Made by a program: the position numbers and the translations under genes. The notes beneath the pieces were generated by a model, which ran no database searches, was not told where the DNA came from, and saw only the letters and a list, made by a program, of their open reading frames with translations. 49,252 nucleotides of DNA from Actinophytocola sp. (GTDB lineage Bacteria > Actinomycetota > Actinomycetes > Mycobacteriales > Pseudonocardiaceae): the NCBI GenBank assembly GCA_009377385.1, contig WHUD01000019.1, positions 1-49,252 on the forward strand, written 5' to 3'. Each line of letters starts with the position of its first letter. Within the stretch, counting starts at the first letter, position 1. Shown piece by piece: positions 6,994 to 16,364 of the stretch.

Positions 6994-7881
6994 CTACGCC
7001 GTGCCGGGAGATCCGCCGCCCCTGCGTCTGCGGAGGTAGCGCTCGAAGTCGGCGGCGATCTGCTCGCCGCTTGTCTCGGTCAGGTCGACCTCCGCGTCGC
7101 CACGCTCCTCTAGCGAGCGGACGTACTCGCTGACCTCGTCGTCCTCCTCGGCCAGCTCGGAGACCGTGCGCTGCCACTCTTCGGCCTGCTCCGGCAGCGA
7201 CCCCAGCGGGATCTCAAGGTCCAGCACTTCCTCCAGCTTCCGCAGCAGCGCGAGGGTGACCTTCGGCGACGGCGACTGCGAGACGTAGTGCGGCACCGCG
7301 GCCCAGATGGAGATCGCCGGGATGCCCGCCTGCACGCAGGCGTAGTGCAGGACGCCGGTGATCCCGGTCGGGCCCTCGTAGTTGCTTGACGCGAAGCCGT
7401 GGCGCTCCGCCGACTCGGCGTCGTACGCGCTGCCGCTGATCCGCACCGGCCTGGTGTGCGCGGTGTCGGCGAGCAGCGATCCCAGCGTCACGACGGTCGA
7501 CACGTCGAGCTGCTGCGCCTTCTCGATCAGCTCGTCGCAGAAGGTGCGCCACCGCAGGTTCGGCTCCGGCCCCTGCACCAGCACGAGGTCCTGGTCGACG
7601 CCGCTCGGGTCGCACCGCGACAACAACGTCGTCGGCCACTCGATCCGCCGGGTGACGCCGTCCACCATGTGGACAGTGGGTCGGCTTACCTGGAGGTCGT
7701 AGTAGTCGTCGCGACTCAGCTCGTCGATGGCGGTGGCTTCCCACGACAGCTGTAGGTGCTCGATCGCGGCACTAGCGGCCTCACCTGCGTCGTTCCAGCC
7801 TTCGAATGCCACGACCATCACGGTGGCCGAGCCAGGCGTGTCCTTGGCCGATGTCGGTTCGTGCGCTTCGGGATCGGTCAC
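6994..7881 (-). CDS. PAC2-family protein (proteasome-assembly-chaperone fold)
   Basis: A 295-residue member of the PAC2 family, homologous to Rv2125 by context and wording (MVVAFEGWNDAGEAAS, VLVQGPEPNLRW, VVTLGSLLADTAHTRPV, YEGPTGITGVLH). PAC2 proteins share the fold of eukaryotic proteasome assembly chaperones and archaeal PbaB. In actinobacteria their job is unsettled. An acidic C-terminal tail (about 250-280) is present. It lies about 13 kb from the proteasome genes in the same conserved block. The start at 7881 leaves only 52 bp to the divergent metH, so the two promoters share that gap. Confidence 0.9.
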   Translation of the reverse strand: MTDPEAHEPTSAKDTPGSATVMVVAFEGWNDAGEAASAAIEHLQLSWEATAIDELSRDDYYDLQVSRPTVHMVDGVTRRIEWPTTLLSRCDPSGVDQDLVLVQGPEPNLRWRTFCDELIEKAQQLDVSTVVTLGSLLADTAHTRPVRISGSAYDAESAERHGFASSNYEGPTGITGVLHYACVQAGIPAISIWAAVPHYVSQSPSPKVTLALLRKLEEVLDLEIPLGSLPEQAEEWQRTVSELAEEDDEVSEYVRSLEERGDAEVDLTETSGEQIAADFERYLRRRRGGGSPGTA

Positions 7882-7920
7882 CCGCCCAGCCTACGACCCG
7901 CCGGGTCTCGCGCGGGACCG

Positions 7921-7926
7921 TAGTCT
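7921..7926 (+). promoter_or_regulatory. -10 box TAGTCT, leaderless metH promoter
   Basis: TAGTCT ends 7 nt before the ATG at 7934. There is no room for a cobalamin riboswitch or a normal leader between metH and the divergent PAC2 gene. Confidence 0.5.
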
Positions 7927-7933
7927 CATCTGT

Positions 7934-10900
7934 ATGCACGATGCCGCAGCGCAGTCCCCGTTCCTCACCGCCGTGACGCGGCGGGTCGTCGTCGCCGACG
8001 GCGCCATGGGCACGGCGCTGCAGGCACACGATCTCTCGCTCGACGACTTCGCCGGGCTGGAGGGCTGCAACGAGATCCTCAACGTGACCAGGCCGGACGT
8101 CGTGCGCGGCATCCACAGGGGCTACCTCGACGCAGGCGCGGACGCGATCGAGACCAACACGTTCGGGGCGAATTTCGGCAACCTCGCCGAGTACGACCTC
8201 ATCGAACGGATCCGCGAGCTGGCGGAGCGGGGCGCGGCCCTGGCCCGCGAGGTCGCGGACGACTACGCCACGAGCGAACACCCTCGGTTCGTGATCGGCT
8301 CCGTCGGGCCTGGCACCAAGCTGCCCACGCTGGGGCACGCGCCGTTCACCACACTGCGTGACGCCTACCGCGAGCAGGTCGCCGGGATGCTCGACGGCGG
8401 CATCGACGCCGTGATGGTCGAGACGACCCAGGACATCCTGCAGACCAAGGCCGCCATCATCGGCGGCAAGCGAGCCATGGCCGCGCACGGCGCCCTGGTG
8501 CCGATCCTGGCGTCGATCACCGTTGAGACCACCGGCACGATGCTGCTCGGCACCGAGGTCGGCGCGGCGCTCACCGCGCTGGAACCGCTCGGCATCGACG
8601 TCATCGGGCTGAACTGCGCCACCGGCCCCGCCGAGATGAGCGAGCACCTGCGGCAGCTCTCGCAGCAGGCGCCGATGCCGCTCTCAGTGCTGCCCAACGC
8701 CGGGCTGCCCGAGCTGGGTCCGGACGGCGCGGTGTACCCGCTCGGCCCGGAGGAGTTCGCCGCAGCGCTGGCCGGGTTCGTGCGCGAGTTCGGTGTCACG
8801 CTGGTGGGTGGCTGCTGCGGCACCACACCGGAGCACATCCGCGAGTTGGTTGACGCCGTAGCGGACGTCACGCCCGCCGCGCGCGAGCCACGGCTGGATG
8901 CGGGGATGTCCTCGCTGTACCAGGCGGTGCCGTTCGAGCAGGACGCCTCGGTGCTGATGATCGGGGAGCGGACCAACGCCAACGGTTCCAAGGCGTTCCG
9001 CGAGGCCATGATCGAGGAGCGCTACGGCGACTGCGTCGAGATCGCCCGCGCGCAGACGCGCGACGGTGCGCACGTGCTCGACCTCTGCGTCGACTACGTC
9101 GGCAGGGACGGCGTCGCCGACATGCGGGCGCTGGCGTCCCGGCTGGCCACGGCGTCCACGCTGCCGATCATGCTCGACTCCACCGAGCCCGAGGTGCTGG
9201 CGGCCGGGCTGGAGCACCTTGGCGGGCGGTGCGCGGTCAACTCGGTCAACTACGAGGACGGCGACGGCCCCGACTCGCGGTTCCAGCGCACCATGCGCTT
9301 GGCCGCCGAGCACGGCGCGAGCGTCGTCGCGCTCTGCATCGACGAGGACGGCCAGGCCCGCACCGCCGAGTGGAAGGTGCGGGTCGCCACCCGGTTGATC
9401 GAGGACCTGGCGACCAACTGGGGGATGCGGGTGAGCGACATCATCGTCGACTGCTTGACGTTCCCGATCTCCACCGGGCAGGAGGAGGTGCGCGGCGACG
9501 CCGTCGCCACCATCGAGGCGATCCGGGAGCTGAAGCGCCGCCATCCCGATGTGCGGACCACGCTCGGGGTGTCCAATGTGTCCTTCGGGTTGAACGCGGC
9601 TGCCCGGCAGGTGCTGAACTCGGTGTTCCTGCACGAGTGCCGTGAGGCCGGTTTGGACACCGCGATCGTGCACGCCTCCAAGATCGTGCCGATGGCCCGG
9701 ATTCCGGACGAGGCCCGCGATGTCGCGCTGGACCTGGTCTACGACAGACGCCGCGAGGGCTACGACCCGCTGCAACGCCTGATGGCGCTGTTCGAGGGCA
9801 AGACGGCGGCGTCGAGCAGGGAATCGCGGGCGGCGGAGCTGGCGCGGCTGCCGCTGTTCGAGCGGCTGGAGCGGCGCATCGTCGACGGGGAGCGAACCGG
9901 CTTGACCGACGATCTGGACGCCGCGCTGGCGGAGAAGTCCGCGCTGGACATTATCAACGACACGCTGCTGGCGGGCATGAAGACCGTCGGCGAGCTGTTC
10001 GGCTCCGGACAGATGCAGCTGCCGTTCGTGCTGCAGTCCGCCGAGGTGATGAAGGCGGCGGTGGCGCACCTTGAGCCGCACATGGACAAGGCCGACGCGG
10101 GCGGCAAGGGGACCATCGTGCTGGCCACGGTCAAGGGCGACGTGCACGACATCGGCAAGAACCTGGTCGACATCATTCTGTCCAACAACGGCTACGACGT
10201 CGTCAACCTCGGTATCAAGCAGCCGGTGACCGCGATCCTGGAAGCCGCAGATGAGTCCGATGCGGACGCGATCGGGATGTCCGGGCTGCTGGTCAAGTCC
10301 ACGGTGATCATGAAGGACAATCTCGCCGAGATGAACGCGCGCGGTGTCGCGGCGCGCTGGCCGGTGCTGCTCGGCGGGGCAGCGCTGACGCGGTCCTACG
10401 TGGAGAACGACCTCGACGAGCTGTACCAGGGCGATGTGCGCTACGCCCGCGACGCCTTCGAAGGTCTGCGGCTGATGGACGGCGTCATGGCCGTTAAGCG
10501 CGGCGAGCCGCGCCCGGTGGACGAGGCGGAGGAGGCGAAGCGGGCCGAGCGCAAGGCGCGGCGGGAACGGTCGCTGCGGATCGCGGCGCAGCGCAAGGCG
10601 AACGCGCCGGAGGTGACCGAGCCACCGGCGCGTTCCGACGTCGCCACCGACGTCCCGCTGCCGTCGCCGCCGTTCTGGGGCACCCGTGTGGTCAAGGGCA
10701 TCCCGGTGGCGGACTACGCGGCGTTCCTGGACGAGCGAGCGACGTTCATGGGGCAGTGGGGGCTGAAGGGCTCCCGCAGCGGGCCGAGCTACGAGGAACT
10801 GGTGGAGGCCGAAGGCAGGCCTCGGCTGCGGTACTGGCTGGACCGGCTCGCCACCGACGGCGTGCTGGCACACGCGGCCGTCGTCTACGGCTACTTCCCC

Positions 10901-11473
10901 TGCGTCGCCGAGGGCGAGGACGTCGTGGTCCTCGCCGAGCCGGACGTCGACGCCGGCGAACGCGCCCGGTTCTCCTTCCCGCGCCAGGGGAGGGGGCGGC
11001 GGCTGTGCCTCGCGGACTACTTCCGGCCCCGAGAACGCGGCGATGTCGACGTCCTGCCGCTGACGCTGGTCACCATGGGGCAGCCGATCGCGGACTACGC
11101 CAACGAGCTGTTCGCCGCCAACGCCTACCGCGACTACCTTGAGGTTCACGGGCTCGGGGTGCAGCTCACTGAAGCGTTGGCGGAGTACTGGCACACTCGG
11201 GTACGGCGCGAGCTACGATTCGCGTCCGGCGTCGCTGTTGCCGCCGAAGACCCTGCCGACATCGAGGAGTTCTTCGCGCTTGGCTACCGCGGCGCGAGGT
11301 TCTCCCTCGGATACGGCGCCTGCCCCAACCTGGAGGACCGTTCGTTGATCATGCGACTGCTCGAACCCGAGCGCATCGGGGTGAAGCTGTCCGAGGAGTT
11401 CCAGCTACACCCGGAACAGTCGACCGACGCGATCGTGGCGCACCACCCCGAAGCCACGTACTTCAACACGTGA
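7934..11473 (+). CDS. metH: Cobalamin-dependent methionine synthase
   Basis: MetH moves a methyl group from 5-methyltetrahydrofolate to homocysteine through cobalamin. The 1179-residue protein has all four modules: homocysteine domain (about 10-320) with zinc ligands Cys228, Cys294 and Cys295 (GLNCATG, GGCCGTT); folate domain (about 335-600, MIGERTNANGSKAF); cap plus B12 domain with DVHDIGKN, His738 being the lower cobalt ligand; and an S-adenosylmethionine reactivation domain (about 900-1179, RGARFSLGYGACPNLEDR). ATG at 7934 is preferred because of the -10 box. Its stop overlaps the next gene by 4 nt. No B12 riboswitch is seen, unusual for a B12 enzyme but metH itself often lacks one. Confidence 0.97.
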   Translation: MHDAAAQSPFLTAVTRRVVVADGAMGTALQAHDLSLDDFAGLEGCNEILNVTRPDVVRGIHRGYLDAGADAIETNTFGANFGNLAEYDLIERIRELAERGAALAREVADDYATSEHPRFVIGSVGPGTKLPTLGHAPFTTLRDAYREQVAGMLDGGIDAVMVETTQDILQTKAAIIGGKRAMAAHGALVPILASITVETTGTMLLGTEVGAALTALEPLGIDVIGLNCATGPAEMSEHLRQLSQQAPMPLSVLPNAGLPELGPDGAVYPLGPEEFAAALAGFVREFGVTLVGGCCGTTPEHIRELVDAVADVTPAAREPRLDAGMSSLYQAVPFEQDASVLMIGERTNANGSKAFREAMIEERYGDCVEIARAQTRDGAHVLDLCVDYVGRDGVADMRALASRLATASTLPIMLDSTEPEVLAAGLEHLGGRCAVNSVNYEDGDGPDSRFQRTMRLAAEHGASVVALCIDEDGQARTAEWKVRVATRLIEDLATNWGMRVSDIIVDCLTFPISTGQEEVRGDAVATIEAIRELKRRHPDVRTTLGVSNVSFGLNAAARQVLNSVFLHECREAGLDTAIVHASKIVPMARIPDEARDVALDLVYDRRREGYDPLQRLMALFEGKTAASSRESRAAELARLPLFERLERRIVDGERTGLTDDLDAALAEKSALDIINDTLLAGMKTVGELFGSGQMQLPFVLQSAEVMKAAVAHLEPHMDKADAGGKGTIVLATVKGDVHDIGKNLVDIILSNNGYDVVNLGIKQPVTAILEAADESDADAIGMSGLLVKSTVIMKDNLAEMNARGVAARWPVLLGGAALTRSYVENDLDELYQGDVRYARDAFEGLRLMDGVMAVKRGEPRPVDEAEEAKRAERKARRERSLRIAAQRKANAPEVTEPPARSDVATDVPLPSPPFWGTRVVKGIPVADYAAFLDERATFMGQWGLKGSRSGPSYEELVEAEGRPRLRYWLDRLATDGVLAHAAVVYGYFPCVAEGEDVVVLAEPDVDAGERARFSFPRQGRGRRLCLADYFRPRERGDVDVLPLTLVTMGQPIADYANELFAANAYRDYLEVHGLGVQLTEALAEYWHTRVRRELRFASGVAVAAEDPADIEEFFALGYRGARFSLGYGACPNLEDRSLIMRLLEPERIGVKLSEEFQLHPEQSTDAIVAHHPEATYFNT

Positions 11474-12126
11474 CCGGCGTGCTTGGCGGCGGCTGGGACG
11501 CCGTGCTGTTTGATATGGACGGCACACTCATCGACTCGGAGAAGCTGTGGGACATCGCGCTCGGCGAGGCAGCCGAGCGGCTCGGCGGCGGGCTGTCGCG
11601 GGACGCGCGGGAGCGGATGCTGGGCAGCCACAGCGAGGCGACGCTGCGGGTGCTGTTCGACGACGTCGGGATCGAGCCAACCCCCGCGCTGTGGGACGAC
11701 GTCGCGGGCTGGCTGGAAGCGCGGATGGGCGAGTTGCTCAGCGTCGAGCTGCCGTGGCTGCCCGGCGCGCGGGAGGCGTTGGTCGATGCGCGCCGGGCCG
11801 GTGTCCCGACGGCCTTGGTGACGTCTACGGTGCGGAACCTGGCCGACCTGGCGCTGGTCAGCATCGGGCGGGAGAACTTCGACGTCACGATCTGCGGCGA
11901 CGAGGTCGACGGCCACAACAAGCCGCACCCGGAGCCCTACCTCACCGCGGCCGGGGTGCTCGGGGTCGACCCGGCCGACGCGATCGCGATCGAGGACTCG
12001 CCCACCGGAGTCGCCGCCGCGTCCGCCGCAGGGTGCACGGTCGTCGTTGTCCCCGGCGAGCTGCCCGTTGAGCCCGGCGACCGGCGGGTGTTCGTGGAGT
12101 CACTGGTCGGGCTCCGGCTGACGTGA
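11470..12126 (+). CDS. HAD-superfamily phosphatase
   Basis: A 218-residue haloacid-dehalogenase hydrolase of the beta-phosphoglucomutase/phosphatase group. Motif I DMDGTLIDSE gives the nucleophile and general-acid aspartates, motif II is ALVTSTV, motif III a lysine in NKPHPEPY, and motif IV AIEDSPTGV. A helical cap sits between motifs I and II. The GTG start overlaps the metH stop as GTGA, so translation is coupled. Substrate unknown; the metH link is conserved by position in actinobacteria as far as I recall. Confidence 0.9.
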   Translation: MTGVLGGGWDAVLFDMDGTLIDSEKLWDIALGEAAERLGGGLSRDARERMLGSHSEATLRVLFDDVGIEPTPALWDDVAGWLEARMGELLSVELPWLPGAREALVDARRAGVPTALVTSTVRNLADLALVSIGRENFDVTICGDEVDGHNKPHPEPYLTAAGVLGVDPADAIAIEDSPTGVAAASAAGCTVVVVPGELPVEPGDRRVFVESLVGLRLT

Positions 12127-12232
12127 TGGGTGGAGGCACCCCGAAGGCGTCCCGGACACGCCGCTGTGACCGGCGCCGCGCGGAGGCGAGGCCGACTCGG
12201 CGGCGCGGGGGTGCGGATGCGAGGATCAGCGC

Positions 12233-12496
12233 GTGAAGACCTTCGATGACCTGTTCGCCGAGCTGACCGACCGCGCCGCGACCCGCCCAGAGGGGTCCGG
12301 CACCGTGACGGCACTGGACGCCGGCGTGCATGCGCAGGGCAAGAAGGTGCTCGAAGAGGCGGGCGAGGTGTGGCTCGCGGCCGAACACGAGTCCGACGAC
12401 AGCCTCGCCGAGGAGATCTCGCAGCTGCTCTACCGGGTGCAGGTGCTGATGCTGGGCAGGGGACTCACGCTCGACGACGTCTACCGGTACCTGTGA
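12233..12496 (+). CDS. hisE: Phosphoribosyl-ATP pyrophosphatase
   Basis: HisE hydrolyses phosphoribosyl-ATP to phosphoribosyl-AMP, step two of histidine synthesis. It is 87 residues, a normal length for a stand-alone HisE. The metal-binding helix motif is [14 protein letters not shown] (about 43-56), with [12 protein letters not shown] after it. The GTG start follows GAGGA at 5 nt. hisG begins 10 nt after the stop, giving the usual actinobacterial hisE-hisG pair. Confidence 0.95.
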   Translation: MKTFDDLFAELTDRAATRPEGSGTVTALDAGVHAQGKKVLEEAGEVWLAAEHESDDSLAEEISQLLYRVQVLMLGRGLTLDDVYRYL

Positions 12497-12506
12497 GGAG
12501 GACGCC

Positions 12507-13361
12507 ATGCTGCGCGTAGCCGTACCGAACAAGGGCGCACTGGCCGGTCCGGCGTCGGAGATGCTGACCGAGGCCGGGTACCGGCAGCGGCACGAGTCCC
12601 GCGACCTGACTGTGCTCGACCCGAACAACGACGTCGAGTTCTTCTTCCTGCGCCCGAAGGACATCCCGATCTACGTCGGCTCCGGCGAGCTCGACCTTGG
12701 CATCACCGGCCGCGACCTCGCGCTCGACTCGGCCGCGCCGATCGAGGAGCGGCTGCAGCTCGGTTTCGGCGGCTCGACGTTCCGCTACGCCGCTCCCTCT
12801 GGCAGGGAGTGGAAGCTGGACGACCTCGCGGGCAAGCGGCTGGCGACGTCGTACCCGAACCTGGTGCGCGACGACCTGGCAGCGCACGGCGTCGAGGCCG
12901 AGGTGATCCGACTGGACGGCGCGGTGGAGATCTCCATCCAGCTCGGTGTCGCAGAGGCGATCGCGGACGTCGTCGGCTCAGGAAGGACGCTGCGGCAACA
13001 CGGCCTCGTCTCGTTCGGCGAGCCGATCTGCGTGTCCGAGGCGGTGCTGGTGCAGCGCGCTGGCAGCAACGGCTCGGAGAACGAGCGCGCCAAGGCGCAG
13101 CTCACCGCACGGCTGCAGGGCGTGGTGTTCGCGCAGCAGTACATGATGCTGGACTACGACTGCCCGAAGGAACTCCTCGAAGGTGCGATGGCGATCACGC
13201 CGGGCGTCGAGTCACCCACCGTTGCGCCACTCGCGGAAGACGGCTGGGTTGCGGTGCGCGCCATGGTGGCGCGCAAACACGTCAACAACATCATGGACGA
13301 ACTGGCCGAGTACGGCGCGAAGGCGGTGCTGGCCTCGGACATCCGCTCCTGCCGGATGTGA
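12507..13361 (+). CDS. hisG: ATP phosphoribosyltransferase
   Basis: HisG joins ATP and PRPP, the committed and feedback-controlled step of histidine synthesis. At 284 residues it is the long form. Residues 1-210 are the catalytic domain ([11 protein letters not shown] start; PRPP-binding region [18 protein letters not shown]) and 211-284 the ACT-like histidine-binding domain ([20 protein letters not shown]). TGAGGAGGA precedes the ATG. Followed by a hairpin at 13372-13392. Confidence 0.96.
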   Translation: MLRVAVPNKGALAGPASEMLTEAGYRQRHESRDLTVLDPNNDVEFFFLRPKDIPIYVGSGELDLGITGRDLALDSAAPIEERLQLGFGGSTFRYAAPSGREWKLDDLAGKRLATSYPNLVRDDLAAHGVEAEVIRLDGAVEISIQLGVAEAIADVVGSGRTLRQHGLVSFGEPICVSEAVLVQRAGSNGSENERAKAQLTARLQGVVFAQQYMMLDYDCPKELLEGAMAITPGVESPTVAPLAEDGWVAVRAMVARKHVNNIMDELAEYGAKAVLASDIRSCRM

Positions 13362-13371
13362 CCGGGCGCCG

Positions 13372-13392
13372 CTGGCCCGGCGGGCGGGCCAG
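13372..13392. terminator. Terminator-like hairpin between hisG and the methyltransferase
   Basis: CTGGCCC and GGGCCAG arms (7 bp, perfect) around a 7-nt loop, 10 nt after the hisG stop and between convergent genes. It has no U-tract, typical for high-GC actinobacteria. Confidence 0.5.
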
Positions 13393-13412
13393 AAGCTCAG
13401 CGGCACCGGCCC

Positions 13413-14090
13413 TCAGCGGCGGCGCGCCATCGTCACACCGTCGGACAGCGTCAGCAGCACAAGGTCCACCCGGTCGTCCGCGGCGGCGTGGTCGTTGAAC
13501 TCCCTGATCACGCGGGTCAGCTCGTCCGGCTCGGCGTCGGCCACCTTGCCGTGCCAGAGCGTGTTGTCCACCAGCAGCACCCCGCCCGGTCGCATCCTGG
13601 GCACCAACTCCTCCCAGTAGGCGACGTAGGACTCCTTGTCGGCGTCGATGAACGCCAGGTCGATCGTGGGCTCGTCCGGTAGTGCCCGCAGCGTGTCCAG
13701 CGCGGGCGCGATGCGCACCTCGATGCGGTCGGCGACGCCTGCCTGCTGCCAGTACTCCCTGCCGATCGACGTCCACTCCTCGCTGACGTCGCAGCAGACC
13801 AGCCTGCCGTCGTCGGGGAGGCCGCGCGCGATGCACAGCGCGGAGTAGCCGGTGAAGGTGCCGACCTCGACGGCGAACCGGGCGCCGGTGAGCTGGGTCA
13901 CCAGGGTCAGGAGGGTGCCCTCGTCGTGGGAGATGCGCATCCCGGCGTGCTCGGCGGCCGCGCGGTTGGTGGCGTCGATCAGGGCGCGCTGCACGGCATC
14001 GGGTTGCGTGCTGTGGGCGAGCGCGTACTCGTGCAGCCGCGGGTCGACGCTGATCGTGCGGCCGGTGTGTGAGGCGGAAACGTCGGTCAT
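13413..14090 (-). CDS. O-methyltransferase, caffeoyl-CoA type
   Basis: A 225-residue SAM-dependent O-methyltransferase family 3 protein. Motif I FAVEVGTFTGYSALCIARGL (about residues 70-89), acidic VCCDVSEEW, metal-site FIDADKESY (family Asp pair) and LLVDNTLWHGKV follow in the normal order. Such enzymes methylate catechol-like hydroxyls with a divalent metal; the substrate here is unknown. Start taken at the ATG at 14090 (MTDVSASHTG); a GTG at 14129 would add 13 residues and cannot be excluded. Confidence 0.88.
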   Translation of the reverse strand: MTDVSASHTGRTISVDPRLHEYALAHSTQPDAVQRALIDATNRAAAEHAGMRISHDEGTLLTLVTQLTGARFAVEVGTFTGYSALCIARGLPDDGRLVCCDVSEEWTSIGREYWQQAGVADRIEVRIAPALDTLRALPDEPTIDLAFIDADKESYVAYWEELVPRMRPGGVLLVDNTLWHGKVADAEPDELTRVIREFNDHAAADDRVDLVLLTLSDGVTMARRR

Positions 14091-14152
14091 GTCCGATGAT
14101 TCGGATCTGCGAGCAGTCCTCATGGCCACGACTCTACTGCCGCAGCCGACAC

Positions 14153-15088
14153 TCAGCGGCGGGACCGCTTCGGCATCAGGTCGTAGAGGCCCTTGCGGGC
14201 GCCGGTGTCGTTGCGGTTGCGGGCGCCGGCCACCTCGTTGATGAAGTCCTCGAACACGAACTCCTCGGAGGGCTGCGGCACCGACGCCGACGGCGAGTGC
14301 TTGCGGTAGCTCTCCAGCGTCGCCGCGATCTGGTGCAGCGCCCCGGTCTGCGCGCAGTGCGGCGCGAACGTGGTGATCGGGATGCCGCGAGACGCGGCCT
14401 CGTTGACCACCACGCCCATCGGGATGTGCGGCAGCACTTGGATGCCCATGGCGTGCAGCTCCCGCATCGCCGCCTCGGCGTAGCCGGTCATCGGCCTGCG
14501 GTACAGACCGGGCACCAGGCCGTAGTACTGCACCGGCGACCGGTCGATCAACTGCTCAAGGTGGTGCACCTGGTCGCGCAGCAGCCGCAACGCCCTGATG
14601 CTGGTGCGGTCCGGCTGCACCGGCACCAGCACGCCGTGCGTCGCTGCGAGCGCGTTGTTCGTCAGCAGGTCGAGCGCTGGCGGGCAGTCGATGATCACGT
14701 GGTCGTAGTGGGCGAACTGCAGCACCCGCGCCAGCTCCCAGCCGGGCATGCGGAACTGGTCCAGCCTGCGGACCAGGTCGAACATGCCTGGCGCTGTCGG
14801 GATGACGTCGAAACAGCCGCCGTCCCCGATGGTGGCGCGCGGGTGCGAGACGACAAGCTCCTCGACCGAGCCCTTCCACATCTTGCTCAGCGCCATCGGC
14901 AGGCTCGGCTGGCCAGCCGGTGTCTCAGGGAGCCCGAGGAACTCCGTCGTCGCGTGCCCCTGCGGATCGAGATCGACCAGCAGGACGCGTTTGCCCTGCT
15001 CGGCGAGTGCTGCTGCGGCCCCCACACTGAGCGACGTCTTGCCGACGCCACCCTTCTGGTTGACCACCGAGGTGATCTGCATAACCAC
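14153..15088 (-). CDS. Orphan ParA-family ATPase
   Basis: A 311-residue deviant-Walker ATPase: KGGVGKTS (residues 12-19, with signature lysine), LLVDLDPQGHAT as A' motif, and VIIDCPPALDLL as Walker B. No ParB gene or parS is seen nearby, so it is not the main chromosome partition pair. Close relatives sit next to the RecB-like nuclease in mycobacteria-like synteny. The C-terminus (about 270-311) is basic. The GTG at 15088 has GGGGA 8 nt upstream, which favours it over the ATG two codons later. Role unknown; positioning of a cell-surface or DNA cargo is typical of the family. Confidence 0.88.
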   Translation of the reverse strand: MVMQITSVVNQKGGVGKTSLSVGAAAALAEQGKRVLLVDLDPQGHATTEFLGLPETPAGQPSLPMALSKMWKGSVEELVVSHPRATIGDGGCFDVIPTAPGMFDLVRRLDQFRMPGWELARVLQFAHYDHVIIDCPPALDLLTNNALAATHGVLVPVQPDRTSIRALRLLRDQVHHLEQLIDRSPVQYYGLVPGLYRRPMTGYAEAAMRELHAMGIQVLPHIPMGVVVNEAASRGIPITTFAPHCAQTGALHQIAATLESYRKHSPSASVPQPSEEFVFEDFINEVAGARNRNDTGARKGLYDLMPKRSRR

Positions 15089-15318
15089 GGTACTTGTCCC
15101 CGATCGTGGTCGAACGATAAGTACGTTTCGGCGCGACAGTGTCGGTAGGTGTTAATCCAATCGCACGAGATCCGACGGGCGGGTCGGCGACGGTAGCCCA
15201 TCGGGTCGCGTGCGATCTTCTCGACACGCATCGCACCGTAGTCGATCAGAGCATGTTCACGCTCCGGAACGCGCCCGCGACACACCCACAGTGGTCCGCT
15301 CGGCTCGCCACGCCAGCC

Positions 15319-16206
15319 TCAGTCGGCCCGATCGAGTACCGTCTCGTCGCCCGGATCCGGCTCCGGCCAGCCGGGGTACTCCGGCGGGGTGCCGCCGAAC
15401 TCGGGGCAGCGGGCCTGGTGGTCGCACCAGCGGCACAGCTTGCTGCGGCTCGGCCGGAAGTCCCCTGACTTGCCCGCCCGCAGGATCGCCTGCCAGATCG
15501 CCTCGAGCGTGCGCTCGAACCGGCGCAGCTCCGGCTCGTCTGGCGCGTAGGTCAGCGACTGGCCGTCGGTGAGGTAGAGCAGCTTGAGCTGATGCGGTAC
15601 CGCGCCATGCAGCCGCCACAGCACCAGCGCGTAGAACTTCATCTGGAACATCGCCTTGATCTCACCGATCTCGCGCGGCGCCGCCCCTGTCTTGTAGTCG
15701 ACGATGCGGACCTCACCCGTCTCGGCGACGTCGATGCGGTCGACGTAGCCACGCAGCCGCACGCCGGAGCCAAGCTCGACCTCCACCCGCTCCTCACACG
15801 CCTGTGGTTCGAGCGCGCTCGGGTCCTCGAGGCCGAAGTACGTGTCGAGCAGCTCGCCAGCGGAGCCGAGCCAGTCGGTCTCTGCGTTATCACCATCGTC
15901 ATCGAAGAGCGCCGTCCATTCCGGATTGTCCTCGGACAGCTGGGCCCACACCGGGTCGAGCAGTTCCTTGGCGCGGTCGGGCACCCGCTGCTCGGCAGGC
16001 AGCGCGAACAGTCGCTCGAGCACCGCGTGCACCAGCGTGCCGCGCACCTGCGCCTTGCTCGGCGTCTCCGGGATCTTGTCGACGGCACGGAAGCGATACA
16101 GCAGCGGGCACTGCTTGAAGTCGCTCGCCCTCGACGGCGAGAGCGCAGGCTTGCGCTGCTCCGCCGTGTCGGCGGCCGCTGGCAGCTCGGTGGCTGACTG
16201 CGTCAT
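15319..16206 (-). CDS. RecB-like PD-(D/E)XK nuclease with Fe-S cluster
   Basis: A 295-residue stand-alone RecB/Cas4-type nuclease. Motif I histidine His59 (RGTLVHAVLERL), motif II Asp155/Asp158 (RGYVDRID), motif III Asp169-x-Lys171 (RIVDYKTG) and QMKFYALVLW helix. Cys33 with Cys257, Cys260 and Cys266 (LCRWCDHQARCPEF) form the 4Fe-4S staple seen in AddB and Cas4. Homolog of Rv2119 by position. No cas genes are near. Likely a single-strand exonuclease in DNA repair; the partner is unknown. Confidence 0.9.
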   Translation of the reverse strand: MTQSATELPAAADTAEQRKPALSPSRASDFKQCPLLYRFRAVDKIPETPSKAQVRGTLVHAVLERLFALPAEQRVPDRAKELLDPVWAQLSEDNPEWTALFDDDGDNAETDWLGSAGELLDTYFGLEDPSALEPQACEERVEVELGSGVRLRGYVDRIDVAETGEVRIVDYKTGAAPREIGEIKAMFQMKFYALVLWRLHGAVPHQLKLLYLTDGQSLTYAPDEPELRRFERTLEAIWQAILRAGKSGDFRPSRSKLCRWCDHQARCPEFGGTPPEYPGWPEPDPGDETVLDRAD

Positions 16207-16351
16207 GCCCTTCCCATCCTCGGTGTCGCGACGTGCTCTCTGTCGTGGTTGGCACCCTAGAGCAGATCACCGACAACTCTCGGCACGACACGGGACACGG
16301 CTGGTAACCGACTTGGTGGCTGGTATCACGTGCGCCCTACACCGGACGCTT

Positions 16352-16357
16352 TACGCT
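16352..16357 (+). promoter_or_regulatory. -10 box TACGCT, leaderless site-2 protease promoter
   Basis: TACGCT ends 7 nt before the GTG at 16365, with no ribosome binding site. It supports that start. Confidence 0.5.
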
Positions 16358-16364
16358 TTGAGAC

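Noticed and set aside
6911..7177. Minus-strand frame with RVAP-type repeats at the mshC/PAC2 junction
   Set aside because: Product of the tandem array plus a shadow of the PAC2 gene.
7882..7933. Cobalamin riboswitch before metH
   Set aside because: Only 52 bases separate metH from the divergent gene; no B12-box motif is seen and a leaderless start is more likely.
8684..11194. 836-codon open frame antisense to metH
   Set aside because: It mirrors metH codon bias in a high-GC genome, has no family features, and metH is certain.
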